A stretch of 64,000 nucleotides of DNA. It comes from Mesostigma viride (Eukaryota > Streptophyta > Mesostigmatophyceae > Mesostigmatales > Mesostigmataceae). The stretch spans positions 559,660-623,659 of the forward strand of contig RPFO01000579.1 of assembly GCA_009746045.1 (NCBI GenBank), read 5' to 3'. Of this stretch, positions 16,601 to 25,310 are shown one piece after another (position 1 is the stretch's first letter; every line of letters begins with the position of its first letter). The translations under genes were made by a program, and so were the position numbers. Below the pieces are notes generated by a model. That model was not told the origin of the DNA, searched no databases, and saw only the letters and a list, made by a program, of their open reading frames with translations.

Positions 16601-19600
16601 TTGACCACTACGGTAGTCAATGCAGTACAGTATGGCTGGCGAGTGACTTGATAACTGAGGCGCCAGCCGCCAGCCGCCAGGCCGCCAGCCAGCTGAAGCC
16701 TGAAAAGTGAAAATGCACACAAGCTGCAGTCTGCACAGTGCACTCTGGTCTCTGGCAGCGGGCCACTTGCCACTTGGCACTTGGCCGGGCTCTACGTACA
16801 TGCACTCACTATGCAGTCAGTGAGTCAGTCAGTCACAGTAGTACTCATTGTAGTAGTCTACTACTAGGGAGGCTTGTGGCGGAACGCCGGCCGGAAGTTC
16901 GGCTGACACTGCCAATTGTGGCGTAACCTGTACTAGAGTGAACTTCAGGCACGGCCACCCTGTGGCGAAACGAAACTACAAAGTAGAACAGCACGGCCAA
17001 ATTGTGGCTTCTTGGGAGCCCTGTCAAAGTGGGTGGCACCGCCACATTTTGCCAAAAAAAGTGCCACACCGCCACATTTGGCGGCATATCGCCACTAAAA
17101 AAAACACTGAGTTTAGCTCCCTGGGCAGTTTCTCGCTTATTCTCTGCCATGCACTGGCCTATCTTCTTGTCACTTGCTCCCTGGGTGCTTGCGGTACTGT
17201 TGGCAGTTGCTCAGTACGTGAGGGACTCGATTAACTGATTCGGAACTGGGGATGGATACTCATTAATAAAAAGATAAGGGCTAAGGTTATAGATAAATAA
17301 ATGGATAATCGCGTAGGTCCGTGCGTAGTACTCCTGCGCACTTAGGTCTAGTGGTGAGTCATCTTCTATAGATTCAGCAATATCGGATATATTGGCACCC
17401 CTCTCCGGTAAAGAGGTTTTTCGCAGTTGGGCTGTCTCGAAACGTTAAGTGAGATGCCTTCGGATCGGGAGACTCACACAGCCGCGAAATCATGCCAAAG
17501 GTCCTATGTTCGATTCCTTGCTGGTAGCTTCTAGGCTTTCTTACTTTCTGTGTTCCGCGGAATCTCAGATTTGGGCAGCTAGCGTTTTCACATTTGTTGC
17601 TTTCTGAGGACGAAATAGATAATGGCTGAGGGTAGAGATAAATAAATAGATAATAATGGCTGAGGGTAAAGATAAATAAATTGATAATGGCTAAGGGTAT
17701 AGATAAATAAATAGATAATGGCGAAGGGTATAGATAAATAAATAGATAATGGCTGAGGGTAGTTCATGATGGGTCTTATCCATGATGGTATTGTTGTTCG
17801 ATGATGGTATTATTATTCGATGATGTGTCTTATCGATGATGATGGGTCCACTTATCGTCCTGGGAACAGGGCATGTGAAGGAAGAGGAAGAGCTGGCTTG
17901 CTTGTTGGATAGCCATAGCCTCCGCGGGACTTGATGATGGTCTGCGCTGCCTGATGGTACGCGGCATCTGAAGGAAGGGCTTGATCGTTGATCGTAACTT
18001 TTTATTGGCCCCACTTAGTACTTTTAGGCAAATAACATCCCTCGTGTGCGAGTGCATATGCCTCTGCCTCTGTGGCCCTGTCTTTGTGTCCTTTCTGCGG
18101 TGGGTTTTTGGTGGTCTGGTTGGCCCCCCCCCCACTGTGTCACGCCTTTCCATGGCCCACGCTGGTACTGCTCTACACCCCGGCGGCGGCTCCTTCACGC
18201 GTGTCCCTTGCGGACGCAGCCTTGTGCATTCTGCGGTACGTGCCAAAGCCTTCACAAGGGACATATGCAAGGGTTCATGCGCAAGGAGAGGGTCAGTGTG
18301 TGTGTGTGTGTGTGCGTGTGTGCGTGTTTGTGTTTGTGTGCGTGTGTGCGTGTGTGCGTGTGTGCGTGCGTGTGCGTGTGTGCATGTGTGCGTGTGTGTG
18401 CGCGTGTGTTTCTTGGGCTGCTCTCGGTATGAGTCTCCGTGGGATCTCTTCACTCTCAACTCCTGCCACTTCGTCCATTCTTCCATCCCGCTGAGATGAA
18501 AACAACATTGGGTCGCATGCACTTTTGCATATTTTCCAAAGCGGGGGCTTGGCCATGTATGCATGCACAGGCTATGGCCTCAGATGAGCGGTCTGGGTCT
18601 AGTTCATAGTAGATACAAAGTTGGTACTATTATATACTAGAAGATACAAAGTAGGTACTAATGTATTCTAGTAGATACAAAGTAGGTACTAGTATATACT
18701 AGTAGATACTAGTAGATACTACTAGTAGTAGATCTGGCGGACTGGAGCTCCGTTAAATCTTCAACTCTGGTCTTTTTTCTTAGTCCTTTGACTCAAACGC
18801 TTGTCACCCCCCCCTCATCCTAAAGATGTCATCCCCTTCAACCCTCAGACGGCACCCGACTGGGTGTGTCCGGCTTAAATCTGGGTTTTAACCGCTTACC
18901 CTGTGCGCCCTCCCACCCCTTGCCCCCCTCCACACCCCACCGCCCCCCACCGGCCCACAACACCGGCACCAGATGATGGCGGACTGGATGTCCGACTGGG
19001 AGCCGGTCATCCCCCCCATGCTGGAGGCCGGGCTGCGCGTGATGATCTACGCGGGCGAGGCTGACTTCATCTGCAACTGGCTGGGCAACCACCGCTGGGT
19101 GGAGGCGATGCCTTGGTCGGGCCAGAAGGGCTTCAACGACGCCCCGATGGTGCCCTGGAATGGGGGGGATGCCGGCAAGGCCGAGGGGGGGTACTACAAG
19201 GCATTCGAGAACCTGTCGTTCGTCAAGGTTGCACAGGCCGGCCACATGGTACGCTGCGGGGGGGCAGCCTGATGACCTGTATGCCTTGCTTTGTGGGGTT
19301 GTGGCCTCTTGGTCGGCACGTGCCTGGTGATGTGTGTCCCTCTTTTGGTCGTGTTTGTCAAGGTCGCAGAGGCCGGCCACTTGGTACGCTGCGGTGGAAC
19401 AGCCTGGCGATGCGTATGCCGTGTATCCGTTGCTTTCAAATAGCTTTACATAATCGATTGATCAATTGCTTTTGTCCAGGAGAAGCAGGCAGGGCACATG
19501 GTCAGCTGCGGTCTCTCTATTTGCACATGGGTCATGGTCAGATTGTTTCCCTGTGTATATGCTTCCCGTGTTGCTTTCAAGGTCGCCCAGGCAGGCCACA

Positions 19601-20536
19601 TGCAATGCCTTGGTCGTCATCTTTGCCTTGTGGAATAGCCCTTTGGACAGTGTAGCATGTCTACCTTGTTTCTTAGTTGTGGTTGTCAAGGTGTGTGGTG
19701 GCGCCATAGCGCTGGCGATGGGGGTACTTGTTGCCCCTGGGACGCGCCTAGAAGCAAGGACGCTGTGCTTTATGAACCTTGGTACGGTTATGGTTTGTCA
19801 TTGGGTGCATAGTAATTAGCCATCTTGTTAGCGGATGCATGCTTTTTGCCGCCACTTGGATTTACATTTCTGTTGGTGTTTTATGCCTGCAGGTGCCCTG
19901 CAACCAGATCATACACAACCTGTCGGCCATGCAATTAGAACTAGCAATTATAACTAGCCCACTGGTTTGCTATCAGCGGGCTATCTATGGCCAGTGTGTC
20001 GATGTTGGCCACCATGCAGGTGCCCTACGATCAGCCCAAGCTGGTCTGTTGGCCATGCAGTTAGGACTAGTCCACGCATGTGTAATGTGAGGTTCGCGAG
20101 TCTGTTTACTGCCGTATTGAGGCTAATTAACAATCTAGCCACCTCTAGTATCGTGCCAAAATGTTCTGTACGGGATATACATGGCTGTGATGGACACCCT
20201 ACAGGACCCTTACAACCTGCCCAAGCACAGCCTTTTGCCATGCAATTCGGTCCTGCCCACTTATTTGCGATGTGTGGTCGCGTGTGTCTTATTTTCCAAT
20301 CTGCGGTCTGTGTGCCTTGGACTTGTGCATGTGTGCAGGTCCCTTACAACCAGCCCAAGCACAGCCTGGTCATGCTCAAGGCGTTCCTCGCCGGCAAACC
20401 CCTGTCCCACCAAGGACCCGAGGTTGAGGAGGAGAAGAAGGAAGAGTCGCCCTCGGAGCGTGGCCAGTGGGTGGACGTGCTCCGCCTGGCGCAGGAGGAG
20501 GTCCGCAACCACTTCAAGGGGAAGGCTGCGCTGTGA
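10434..20536 (+). CDS. Secreted serine carboxypeptidase (S10 family), at least seven exons
   Basis: Exons: 10434-10645, 12163-12407, 12796-12951, 14019-14239, 15453-15799, 18973-19248, 20339-20536, about 550 codons. A signal peptide starts [21 protein letters not shown]10 hallmarks appear in order: [17 protein letters not shown] (across exons 2/3), nucleophile loop GESYAGHY (exon 3), [11 protein letters not shown], catalytic Asp in [14 protein letters not shown], and catalytic His in [12 protein letters not shown] (across exons 6/7). It should be a vacuolar or secreted enzyme cleaving C-terminal residues. All introns are GT-AG except intron 4, whose donor is GC. Exon 5 ends phase 2 while exon 6 starts phase 0, so a microexon of 3n+1 bases is probably missing between 15800 and 18972. 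A charged tail ([12 protein letters not shown]) follows the last motif. Introns are full of exon-edge echoes. Confidence 0.92.
11648..11891. repeat. 30-bp minisatellite in carboxypeptidase intron 1
   Basis: Eight nearly identical units, each containing TATCATAGTAGTATATGAAC and AATAACCAAG. The rest of the intron is otherwise unremarkable, with a GTTGGTGGCGG-rich stretch just before exon 2. Confidence 0.93.
12163..12407 (+). CDS. Carboxypeptidase exon 2 (oxyanion region)
   Basis: The acceptor is GCCGGCAG. The exon encodes [17 protein letters not shown], then [14 protein letters not shown], and ends [10 protein letters not shown] (phase 1) at a GTATGT donor. Confidence 0.93.
12466..12668 (+). 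repeat. Three donor-side echoes of carboxypeptidase exon 2 (intron 2)
   Basis: Copies at 12466-12500, 12567-12602 and 12634-12668 resemble the last 28 bases of exon 2 plus its donor (12379-12413). Each keeps the sense of GACCAGCCCATTAACACGG followed by GT. The first differs from the live junction at roughly 6 of 35 positions. Each carries a potential GT donor (GTGGGT, GTCCGT, GTGAGA). A poly-G run follows at about 12677-12700. Confidence 0.85.
12796..12951 (+). CDS. Carboxypeptidase exon 3 (catalytic serine)
   Basis: The acceptor CCCCCCAG is followed by [17 protein letters not shown]. The exon ends in [10 protein letters not shown] at a GTGGGT donor, phase 1. The Ser of GESYAG is the nucleophile. 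Confidence 0.94.
13025..13475. repeat. 47-bp minisatellite in carboxypeptidase intron 3
   Basis: About nine copies of a unit containing GTGGGGCATTCCGGTGGATG and GTTTATTAGTGG. The start of the unit (ATGGTGGGTGGATG) resembles the exon 3 donor at 12949-12962, so the array may descend from a donor duplication. A further GTACGCGGGGCAGTGTGGTGG at about 13634-13654 echoes the GESYAGHY codons and donor. Confidence 0.85.
14019..14239 (+). CDS. Carboxypeptidase exon 4 (GC donor)
   Basis: The acceptor TTTGCAG is followed by [15 protein letters not shown], an Ala-rich insert, and [14 protein letters not shown]. The only frame-compatible junction to exon 5 is CAG before GCATGT, a GC-AG intron. The GT seven bases on would break the frame. 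Confidence 0.85.
14328..14360 (+). repeat. Donor-side echo of carboxypeptidase exon 4 with its GC donor
   Basis: This copies the end of exon 4 (14213-14245): AACGGTCTGACCGACtCCGC, then the CATCCCGGCAT equivalent of CATCCAGGCAT. The GC at the donor position is retained, so the GC donor predates the duplication. Confidence 0.8.
14756..15360 (+). repeat. Four acceptor-side echoes of carboxypeptidase exon 5 (intron 4)
   Basis: Diverged copies of the first 50 bases of exon 5 start at about 14758, 15017, 15193 and 15309, each preceded by a pyrimidine-rich tract and three of them by CAG. They keep the pattern TAYGGCGCCTAYGCGGACTY and CTGATCGACAAGGCCAC. The last is closest to the live exon at 15453. 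All have lost the frame. Confidence 0.88.
14826..14990. repeat. 21-bp minisatellite in carboxypeptidase intron 4
   Basis: About eight units of ATTGTTCCGCATGTTTCCCT, some with GGATACC in place of TTTCCC, lying between the first and second exon-5 echoes. Confidence 0.9.
15453..15799 (+). CDS. Carboxypeptidase exon 5
   Basis: It encodes [20 protein letters not shown] through CYSGTGG and ends [10 protein letters not shown], phase 2 at a GTGAGT donor. The Cys residues fit the family's disulfides. Four acceptor echoes precede it and four donor echoes follow it. Confidence 0.9.
15906..16230 (+). repeat. Four donor-side echoes of carboxypeptidase exon 5 (intron 5)
   Basis: Copies at about 15908-15933, 15988-16006, 16108-16133 and 16201-16226 resemble the end of exon 5 plus donor (GGAAGAGCTGCAGCAAGTGA). 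Each ends in a (G)CAAGTGAGTGG or CCGTGAG type donor. The fourth is almost identical to the original. Confidence 0.88.
16280..17100. repeat. Cluster of GGCCAC...GTGGC mini-hairpins in carboxypeptidase intron 5
   Basis: Short inverted motifs GGCCAnnnTGTGGC occur about seven times (for example 16289-16302, 16334-16347, 16374-16388, 16954-16967, 16995-17008), spaced irregularly. No coding signal is present. They may be a dispersed micro-element or slippage products. Confidence 0.6.
17310..17612 (+). mobile_element. SINE-like element, long copy
   Basis: About 303 bp, bounded by imperfect repeats AAATGGATAAT (17299-17309) and AAATAGATAAT (17613-17623), which may be the target-site duplication or the host minisatellite. 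The last 140 bp match the insertion at 29960-30099 on the opposite strand almost base for base. GTTCGATTCC at 17508-17517 fits a Pol III B box, suggesting a tRNA-derived SINE. An A box is not clear. Confidence 0.7.
17613..17762. repeat. Tandem repeat AGATAAATAAATAGATAATGG
   Basis: About five units of roughly 31 bp containing GGCTGAGGGTA and AGATAAATAAAT. One unit also lies before the SINE-like element (17277-17309), so the element landed inside this array. Confidence 0.8.
18297..18412. repeat. GT/GTGTGC microsatellite in carboxypeptidase intron 5
   Basis: An alternating purine-pyrimidine tract of about 115 bp. Long open frames of Val-Cys are artefacts. A tandem array of AGATACAAAGTAGGTACTA follows at 18610-18730. 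Confidence 0.9.
18973..19248 (+). CDS. Carboxypeptidase exon 6 (catalytic aspartate)
   Basis: The acceptor GGCACCAG is followed by [16 protein letters not shown] and then [14 protein letters not shown], ending VKVAQAGHM at a GTACGC donor, phase 0. GHM carries the catalytic His. Confidence 0.93.
19350..19620 (+). repeat. Three donor-side echoes of carboxypeptidase exon 6 (intron 6)
   Basis: Copies at about 19358-19397, 19478-19515 and 19579-19618 resemble the exon 6 end and donor (19225-19262). The pattern GTCGCAGAGGCCGGCCACTT with following GTACGCTGCGG is kept in the first. The catalytic GHM codons are visible, mutated, in each. Confidence 0.88.
19889..20250 (+). repeat. Three acceptor-side echoes of carboxypeptidase exon 7 (intron 6)
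   Basis: Copies at about 19890-19938, 20012-20060 and 20199-20248 follow the start of exon 7 (CAGGTCCCTTACAACCAGCC) and its GGTCATGCTCAAG as GGCCATGCAATTA. The last is closest in sequence and nearest to the live exon. Confidence 0.88.
20339..20536 (+). CDS. Carboxypeptidase exon 7 (last)
   Basis: The acceptor TGTGCAG is followed by [17 protein letters not shown], an acidic stretch, and [11 protein letters not shown] then TGA. It completes GHMVPYNQP. Confidence 0.92.
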   Translation, partial: VPYNQPKHSLVMLKAFLAGKPLSHQGPEVEEEKKEESPSERGQWVDVLRLAQEEVRNHFKGKAAL

Positions 20537-21071
20537 AGAGGGAGGGAGGACTGAGGGGTTTGGATAGGATGACAGCCCTTTGACATGGGGAAGGCTGCGC
20601 CCTATAGAGGGAGGGCTTTTAGTAGAGATAGGAAGACCGTTTGTCGGGAGCGACTGAGGTGTTGTAGGGAAAGGCGACAAGGGAGGCCTGGGCTTTGAAA
20701 GGGAGGGTGGAGTTTTCGTTTCTTTTCAAAGCATCTCGGTCAATGGCGCCTTCAGTGTGCTGATGACCTCGTGTAGGCCCTCTGGAAAGCTCATGGCTTG
20801 GGCCAGGTTCTGTACATTGTGTTTGATATGTGAAGGGACATATCACGCATCGGTGATCTTAGACAAACAGTGGGCCCTGCACGCATTAGCATCATTCGCC
20901 TCGAAAAGAAATGCGCTTTGTACACGAGACAAGTAGTGCGCGCTGTCGCCGATTGCTGATTTCTTAGGATCCGTTCGTAGTGGTAACTAGCAGTTTGAGA
21001 AAGGGCACAACACTGTAGATATTCACTTGAGCAATATGGAAATGGGACTTGTTCATGGGCGCATGCATTAA
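20537..21071. other. 3' flank of carboxypeptidase gene
   Basis: A GGGAGGG-rich segment duplicated in part (GGGGAAGGCTGCG at 20518 and 20586), presumably 3' UTR. No further gene seen and no clear polyadenylation signal. Confidence 0.4.
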
Positions 21072-22780
21072 TTAAGGGGACGGGACACCCCCGAATTTTT
21101 TGGCGCCAAAAAATTCGCGCCGGAGCCGAAGGTCACAAATTTCACGTGCACGGTGCGCGCACCCCTTGCGGAAGTGGCCATGGCGACTGCGTTCAGGCGA
21201 AACTACCACACTAGGGCAGGCGAAATGCAAAAATTTTACTCGAATCTAAAAGGAGATGAGTTTATGATGTTAGTTTGTGGCGGAAATCAGCTGGTTTACA
21301 ATATCGCCGTTGTTTTTTTATGCCATCGGCATGGGGGGTAATCTGAATTTTTTGGTCGCGCGGAATGAAATAGAATTCATGATAGCGGCTGTAAAATAGC
21401 GGTTTTGGGGGCTGTTCTGACCTTGAAGCAGGCATTAATATCGGTTGCATCGAATTCTAAACCGAGCTGGTGCTTTTTGCCAGATTTTCGGCCATTATCG
21501 GTAAGTAATTGTTCAGACCTGCGCAGTGCGTGTCTGACCTGTCCATGGAAGAACGGCTGTTGTTGCGCGCCTGGGCGAGGGATTTACGAGGGCAAGGTAC
21601 AGATTTGTCGCGAACGTTATCTGCTATCGGTGCTTTCTTCTATGAGCTCATCGTTCGAGGTTTTTTGCGTTCTTTTTGGGCAGTTTCCGCCAGCTAGCTC
21701 GCCGTCGCTTGCCGTTGTGTTGTCGAATACCTGGCAGCTTTAGATTGTTTTCGTTGATCGATGTCGTGATCAGGGCCGCTTCAGTCGCAGCCTATAGCTC
21801 TTCGGGAAGGTATAAGGCATTTCATAAAACGTGTTCTGGCAAGGATGTTATGCGTATGGACGCTTCTTGTTGTTTGAGAGTGACGCACCCTCTCCTCACA
21901 GGCCGCAGCGGCATCACAGCGCTCATGCGGTGAAGGGCCGCCAATGGTTTCTTTGCATTTTATCGTGCAGGGATGGAAGTGTTATAGTGATGATGATGTT
22001 GGAGATATTGCATTTGTGTGACTGCATGTAGATAGCTGGCACCAATGGTTGTTTGAGCTTTCCTTTGTTATGATGATGTGACAAGACTACAATGTGCTGA
22101 GCCAACCATGGTTGACATGCATGACTGCATGCAAGCTATATATACCATGTTCTTACTTGGTTCCTTGCCCTCCATAGTCCCAGTTTGTCATCCATGCCGG
22201 GGAGGACAGTTTAGGAGGTGTTGTTGTGTTGGCATCAACCTTACACTCTAACCTGGGAGAAACATAGGAAATGCTGCTTAGGCATGTTAGGGCTACCATC
22301 GTCAAGGCTATGCACATATTTACAAGGCTGGCCATGCTGGAGGGATGATGAAGACATATGAGGTGCGTGGCCACCCCTTCGTACTTTGTAAACATACTCT
22401 GCATGGTTTCGGTGCATGTTGGATGGCATATTAAGTGGCACTGTGGGGTTACTAACTTACTGAGTGGTCCTTAGTGCCTTGTCATGTGGTCATATAGGAA
22501 ACCCATCAACTTGAGCAGTTCTTGTCGCAATGACCCCCCACATTGAGCATGCGTTGCCGTCAGCGTGCAAGAGTTGATTATCAAGGAGACAAAATTATGT
22601 GTGCTTTGGTCAGTTTGCAGATGTCTTTGATGAAGAAGGAGGTGCTAGTGTGGCTAAATGGTTACTCTAATTTCCTTGTAGCGTCTACATGGGTGGCCGT
22701 CTTGGAATGGTTGTAACTTGGGCAGTTCTTGTCAGATGGGCGTCAAACCAGCCTTGAACATAGGAGGTACCATATGTGCA

Positions 22781-24693
22781 GAGTGGGCCCAGGTCATAGA
22801 GGACAACGGTCATCGAATTCCGGCCACGAGGTAGCCATGGCTGTCGGAGCTCATAACTTTCACGTTTGAGCACCGAATTTAGCCGTGAATATCACAATCG
22901 CTTCGTCTTTTTAAGACGCACATGCTGATATAATTTTCCGACGCTATTACGCAATATATGGCGAATAAACGCGCCTCGACGCAACGCAGCCTGGCGGCTG
23001 CGCTTGGCAATGAAAATACGTCTGCAGCTCAGGCTGCAGCTCCGCCATCAGGTCCGGCAGGCAGCGGTGACACTAGTCGTGCACTGGTGGTCGTCCAGCA
23101 ACCTCCCGGGCTTAACGCCTCGCCATCTGCATCGCCTGACCCCAAGCGCACCCGCTCAGCCGACAAAACCGGAGGGTCCTCACGCCCCTCAGAACCGAGC
23201 TTTCGGCCCCTGCCTTTCAAGGTCGAAGATTACGACTGGGCCAACCCGTCTCCGACCGATGCTCTGCGATGCATCTTCTTCGGGGACTACGCTTCGCTTT
23301 ACGACCTGTGCCTCCATCTCCACGACAACCAAGCGCTCCGACGGCGAGATCTGGGCTCCATCCATCTCCGCCCCCACACTCCGTTCCATCCTGACGGAAG
23401 CCTTCCAGCAGCACGTGACCCCCCTAGTGCTGCCGACATTTCAGCAATCGGCGGCACGCTGACTGCTGAACTTCCTCACATTTCCACCGCCGCCGCCTCC
23501 ACCTCCACCGCCGTTTCCGCCTTCACTGCCGACATCAAAGCCCAGCTCCTCGACCTCGACCAACGCCTTCAAGCCACCGCCACCGCCCTTGAGAGCTTGC
23601 ATGACACCGCCGGCCTCACCGCCCAAGCGGTGCAGGAAATCGCTGCCCAGCCGGCACCTGCTGGCCCGGCCAGTGATGTTCCCTCCACCTGGGCGGACTT
23701 GCTTAAGCATCATACCACCTCCACCACCTCCACCATCGCGGCACAAATCAAGCAACAAGCCCTCGACCTTCGCGAGGCGGCCGAGCTCGACAAGCGCAGC
23801 CACAATGTCATCGTCAAGCACTTCGACCAGCCGGCAGGTGAGACCTCCACGAGTCTCCTTGAGGCAGTTAAGCGCGCGCCATTGCCCCCATGTTACTCAC
23901 TGGTGAGCTGGACATGTCGGCTGTCCGCCTCCCCCGCGCGCGGGGGAAGGCTGGCCCGGCACCCGTGCTCCTCACCTTTAAGTACATGACGGACAAGCTG
24001 GCGTTCCTTAAATGCCGCAAGAAGCTCTCGGAGACTCGCTTCACGCTGGACGACGACTTGACCTTGGCCCAGCAACAGCGGCGACGCGAGCTATGGCCGA
24101 CCTATCTTCAGCTCCGGCAGCGTGCAGGGGGGAAGCCGGTATACTGGAGGGGGGCGGTCATCCACGTTGACCACAAGCCCTGGCAGGCCCCTCCTGCCAC
24201 TCCAGACTAGGGAATATATCAGTAGTGTAGATTATATAGGCTTAGCCTTTGCAAGTGGCCCACGCGCATGTGCGCCCGTAATGGCCCCCATGGATGATGC
24301 TTTCAGTATCTAGCCGCGCCCAGCCTACAATGGGACCTCCCATGAATGATGCATTAAGAATTTAGCCATGCGATGCCTATGCAGGGAGTTACTCTCTGCT
24401 GAGATGCCATGTGTACACCAGCTATAGCCTAGCCACATACCCTCCACCCCATATGTCATGCAGGCCTTCTAGGCCCTCTCCTCAAGCCCCCCCTGGGTGC
24501 CTGTGCTTGTTAAGGAGGCATGAACCATCATGGCGGTGCAGGTGCACCTTGTGCACCCAGAGCAGGTGACAGTTGTACATCCTCCACCTGCAGGTTGTAG
24601 CCCTGATTGTATTACAAACCCATAGATGCCCCTTTCTCAGGGCTATGTGTTACATATGCTCCCAACGGAGCTATGATTTTAATTAATTAATTA
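22781..24693 (+). mobile_element. ORF1-only LINE-like element, copy 1
   Basis: It is absent from the matching place in the other arm (30775/30776), which proves insertion. A likely target duplication is ATATGTGCA (22772-22780 and 24694-24702), with boundaries good to about 40 bp. It has a 5' leader with TAGCCATGGCTG, an ORF1 frame from 22958 (MANKRASTQRSLAAALG) to 24210, a 3' UTR with a stem-loop at 24381-24399, and the family terminus GCTCCCAACGGAGCTATG before an AATT-rich tail. The frame is broken by a deletion near 23330-23440 and a shift near 23880. No endonuclease or RT is present. Confidence 0.8.
22958..24210 (+). pseudogene. LINE ORF1-like protein, copy 1 (frameshifted)
   Basis: It starts MANKRASTQRSLAAALG and has a Ser/Pro-rich N-terminus with PDPKRTRSADK (possible nuclear signal). 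A conserved block DCIFFGDYASLYDLCLHL is partly deleted here. It continues with an Ala-rich coiled-coil-like region (LLDLDQRLQATATALESLHD), WADLLKHHTTS, then NVIVKHFDQPAGETSTSLLE. After a frame change come LLTFKYMTDKLAFLKCRKKL, FTLDDDLTLAQQQRRRELWP and VYWRGAVIHVD. The last part has the layout of LINE ORF1 nucleic-acid-binding proteins. No known catalytic motif. Confidence 0.7.
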
Positions 24694-25310
24694 ATATGTG
24701 CATGTGTGTTATAATTTATAATTTAATGGTAGTATGTGGTTTGGCATGAGGCTTAGATGTATAAAGGGGTGTTAGTGTGGTTAAATACTAGCTAAAACCT
24801 CCCTTAGCTTCGTCACAGGTGGCAATCTAGGAATATCCATCAAATAGGGCTGCGCTTGTCAGAATGACCTGAAAATTTGGGGCTGCATGTCCCCCCCTCT
24901 CTAGTATTTGGGAATATATGATTTGGCACTATTGCATGTGTTTATGATTTGTTTTATTTTTTTTTGTTTAAAAAAGGACCCTTTTTGCGGGAAAATCCAT
25001 CAATGTGTCTAAACATCATTATTTTGTGCTCAAAACTAGGCAGGCTTTCTCAAAAGTGGGGGAACTATGCGGGAATATATGATTTGGTCCCAATATGTTT
25101 GCCCATTGTCCTAGGAAAAATGTGACTAAAATAGCGTCTTTTTCTATTTTTAGCGCGTAACTGGTGTATGGTGGGGGCTAGTACCACCCCCAAGTGGCTG
25201 GAAATTTTTTTTTAATCATATTTATGGCCCCCAACCATAATTGGATTTTTAGCACATGCATAGGTATGGTTTCCAGAAAAGTGCCCTTTAGGGGTGTCCC
25301 CTCCCCTTAA

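Larger units (their letters stand above)
21076..25306. mobile_element. TTAA-target DNA transposon copy A (interrupted)
   Basis: The termini are GGGGACGGGACACCCC at 21076 and, inverted, GGGGAGGGGACACCCC ending at 25306. TTAA flanks both ends (21072-21075, 25307-25310). With the 1.9-kb insertion removed it is about 2.29 kb, like copy B at 30185-32471. No transposase frame longer than 112 codons exists and none is recognisable, so it is non-autonomous or dead. TTAA duplication with terminal inverted repeats is typical of piggyBac-type elements. That assignment is inference. Confidence 0.75.

Noticed and set aside
12163-20536. Echo copies as real alternative exons
   Set aside because: Most carry stops, frame breaks or damaged splice dinucleotides. 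Without transcripts I treat them as decayed duplicates.
21405-21743. 112-codon frame conserved in both copies of the TTAA element as a transposase remnant
   Set aside because: The two copies are almost identical DNA, so conservation of the frame means nothing, and no DDE or DDD motif is visible.
22958-24210. ORF1-only elements as ordinary host genes
   Set aside because: Three related copies with shared UTRs, target duplications and empty sites show they are mobile elements.
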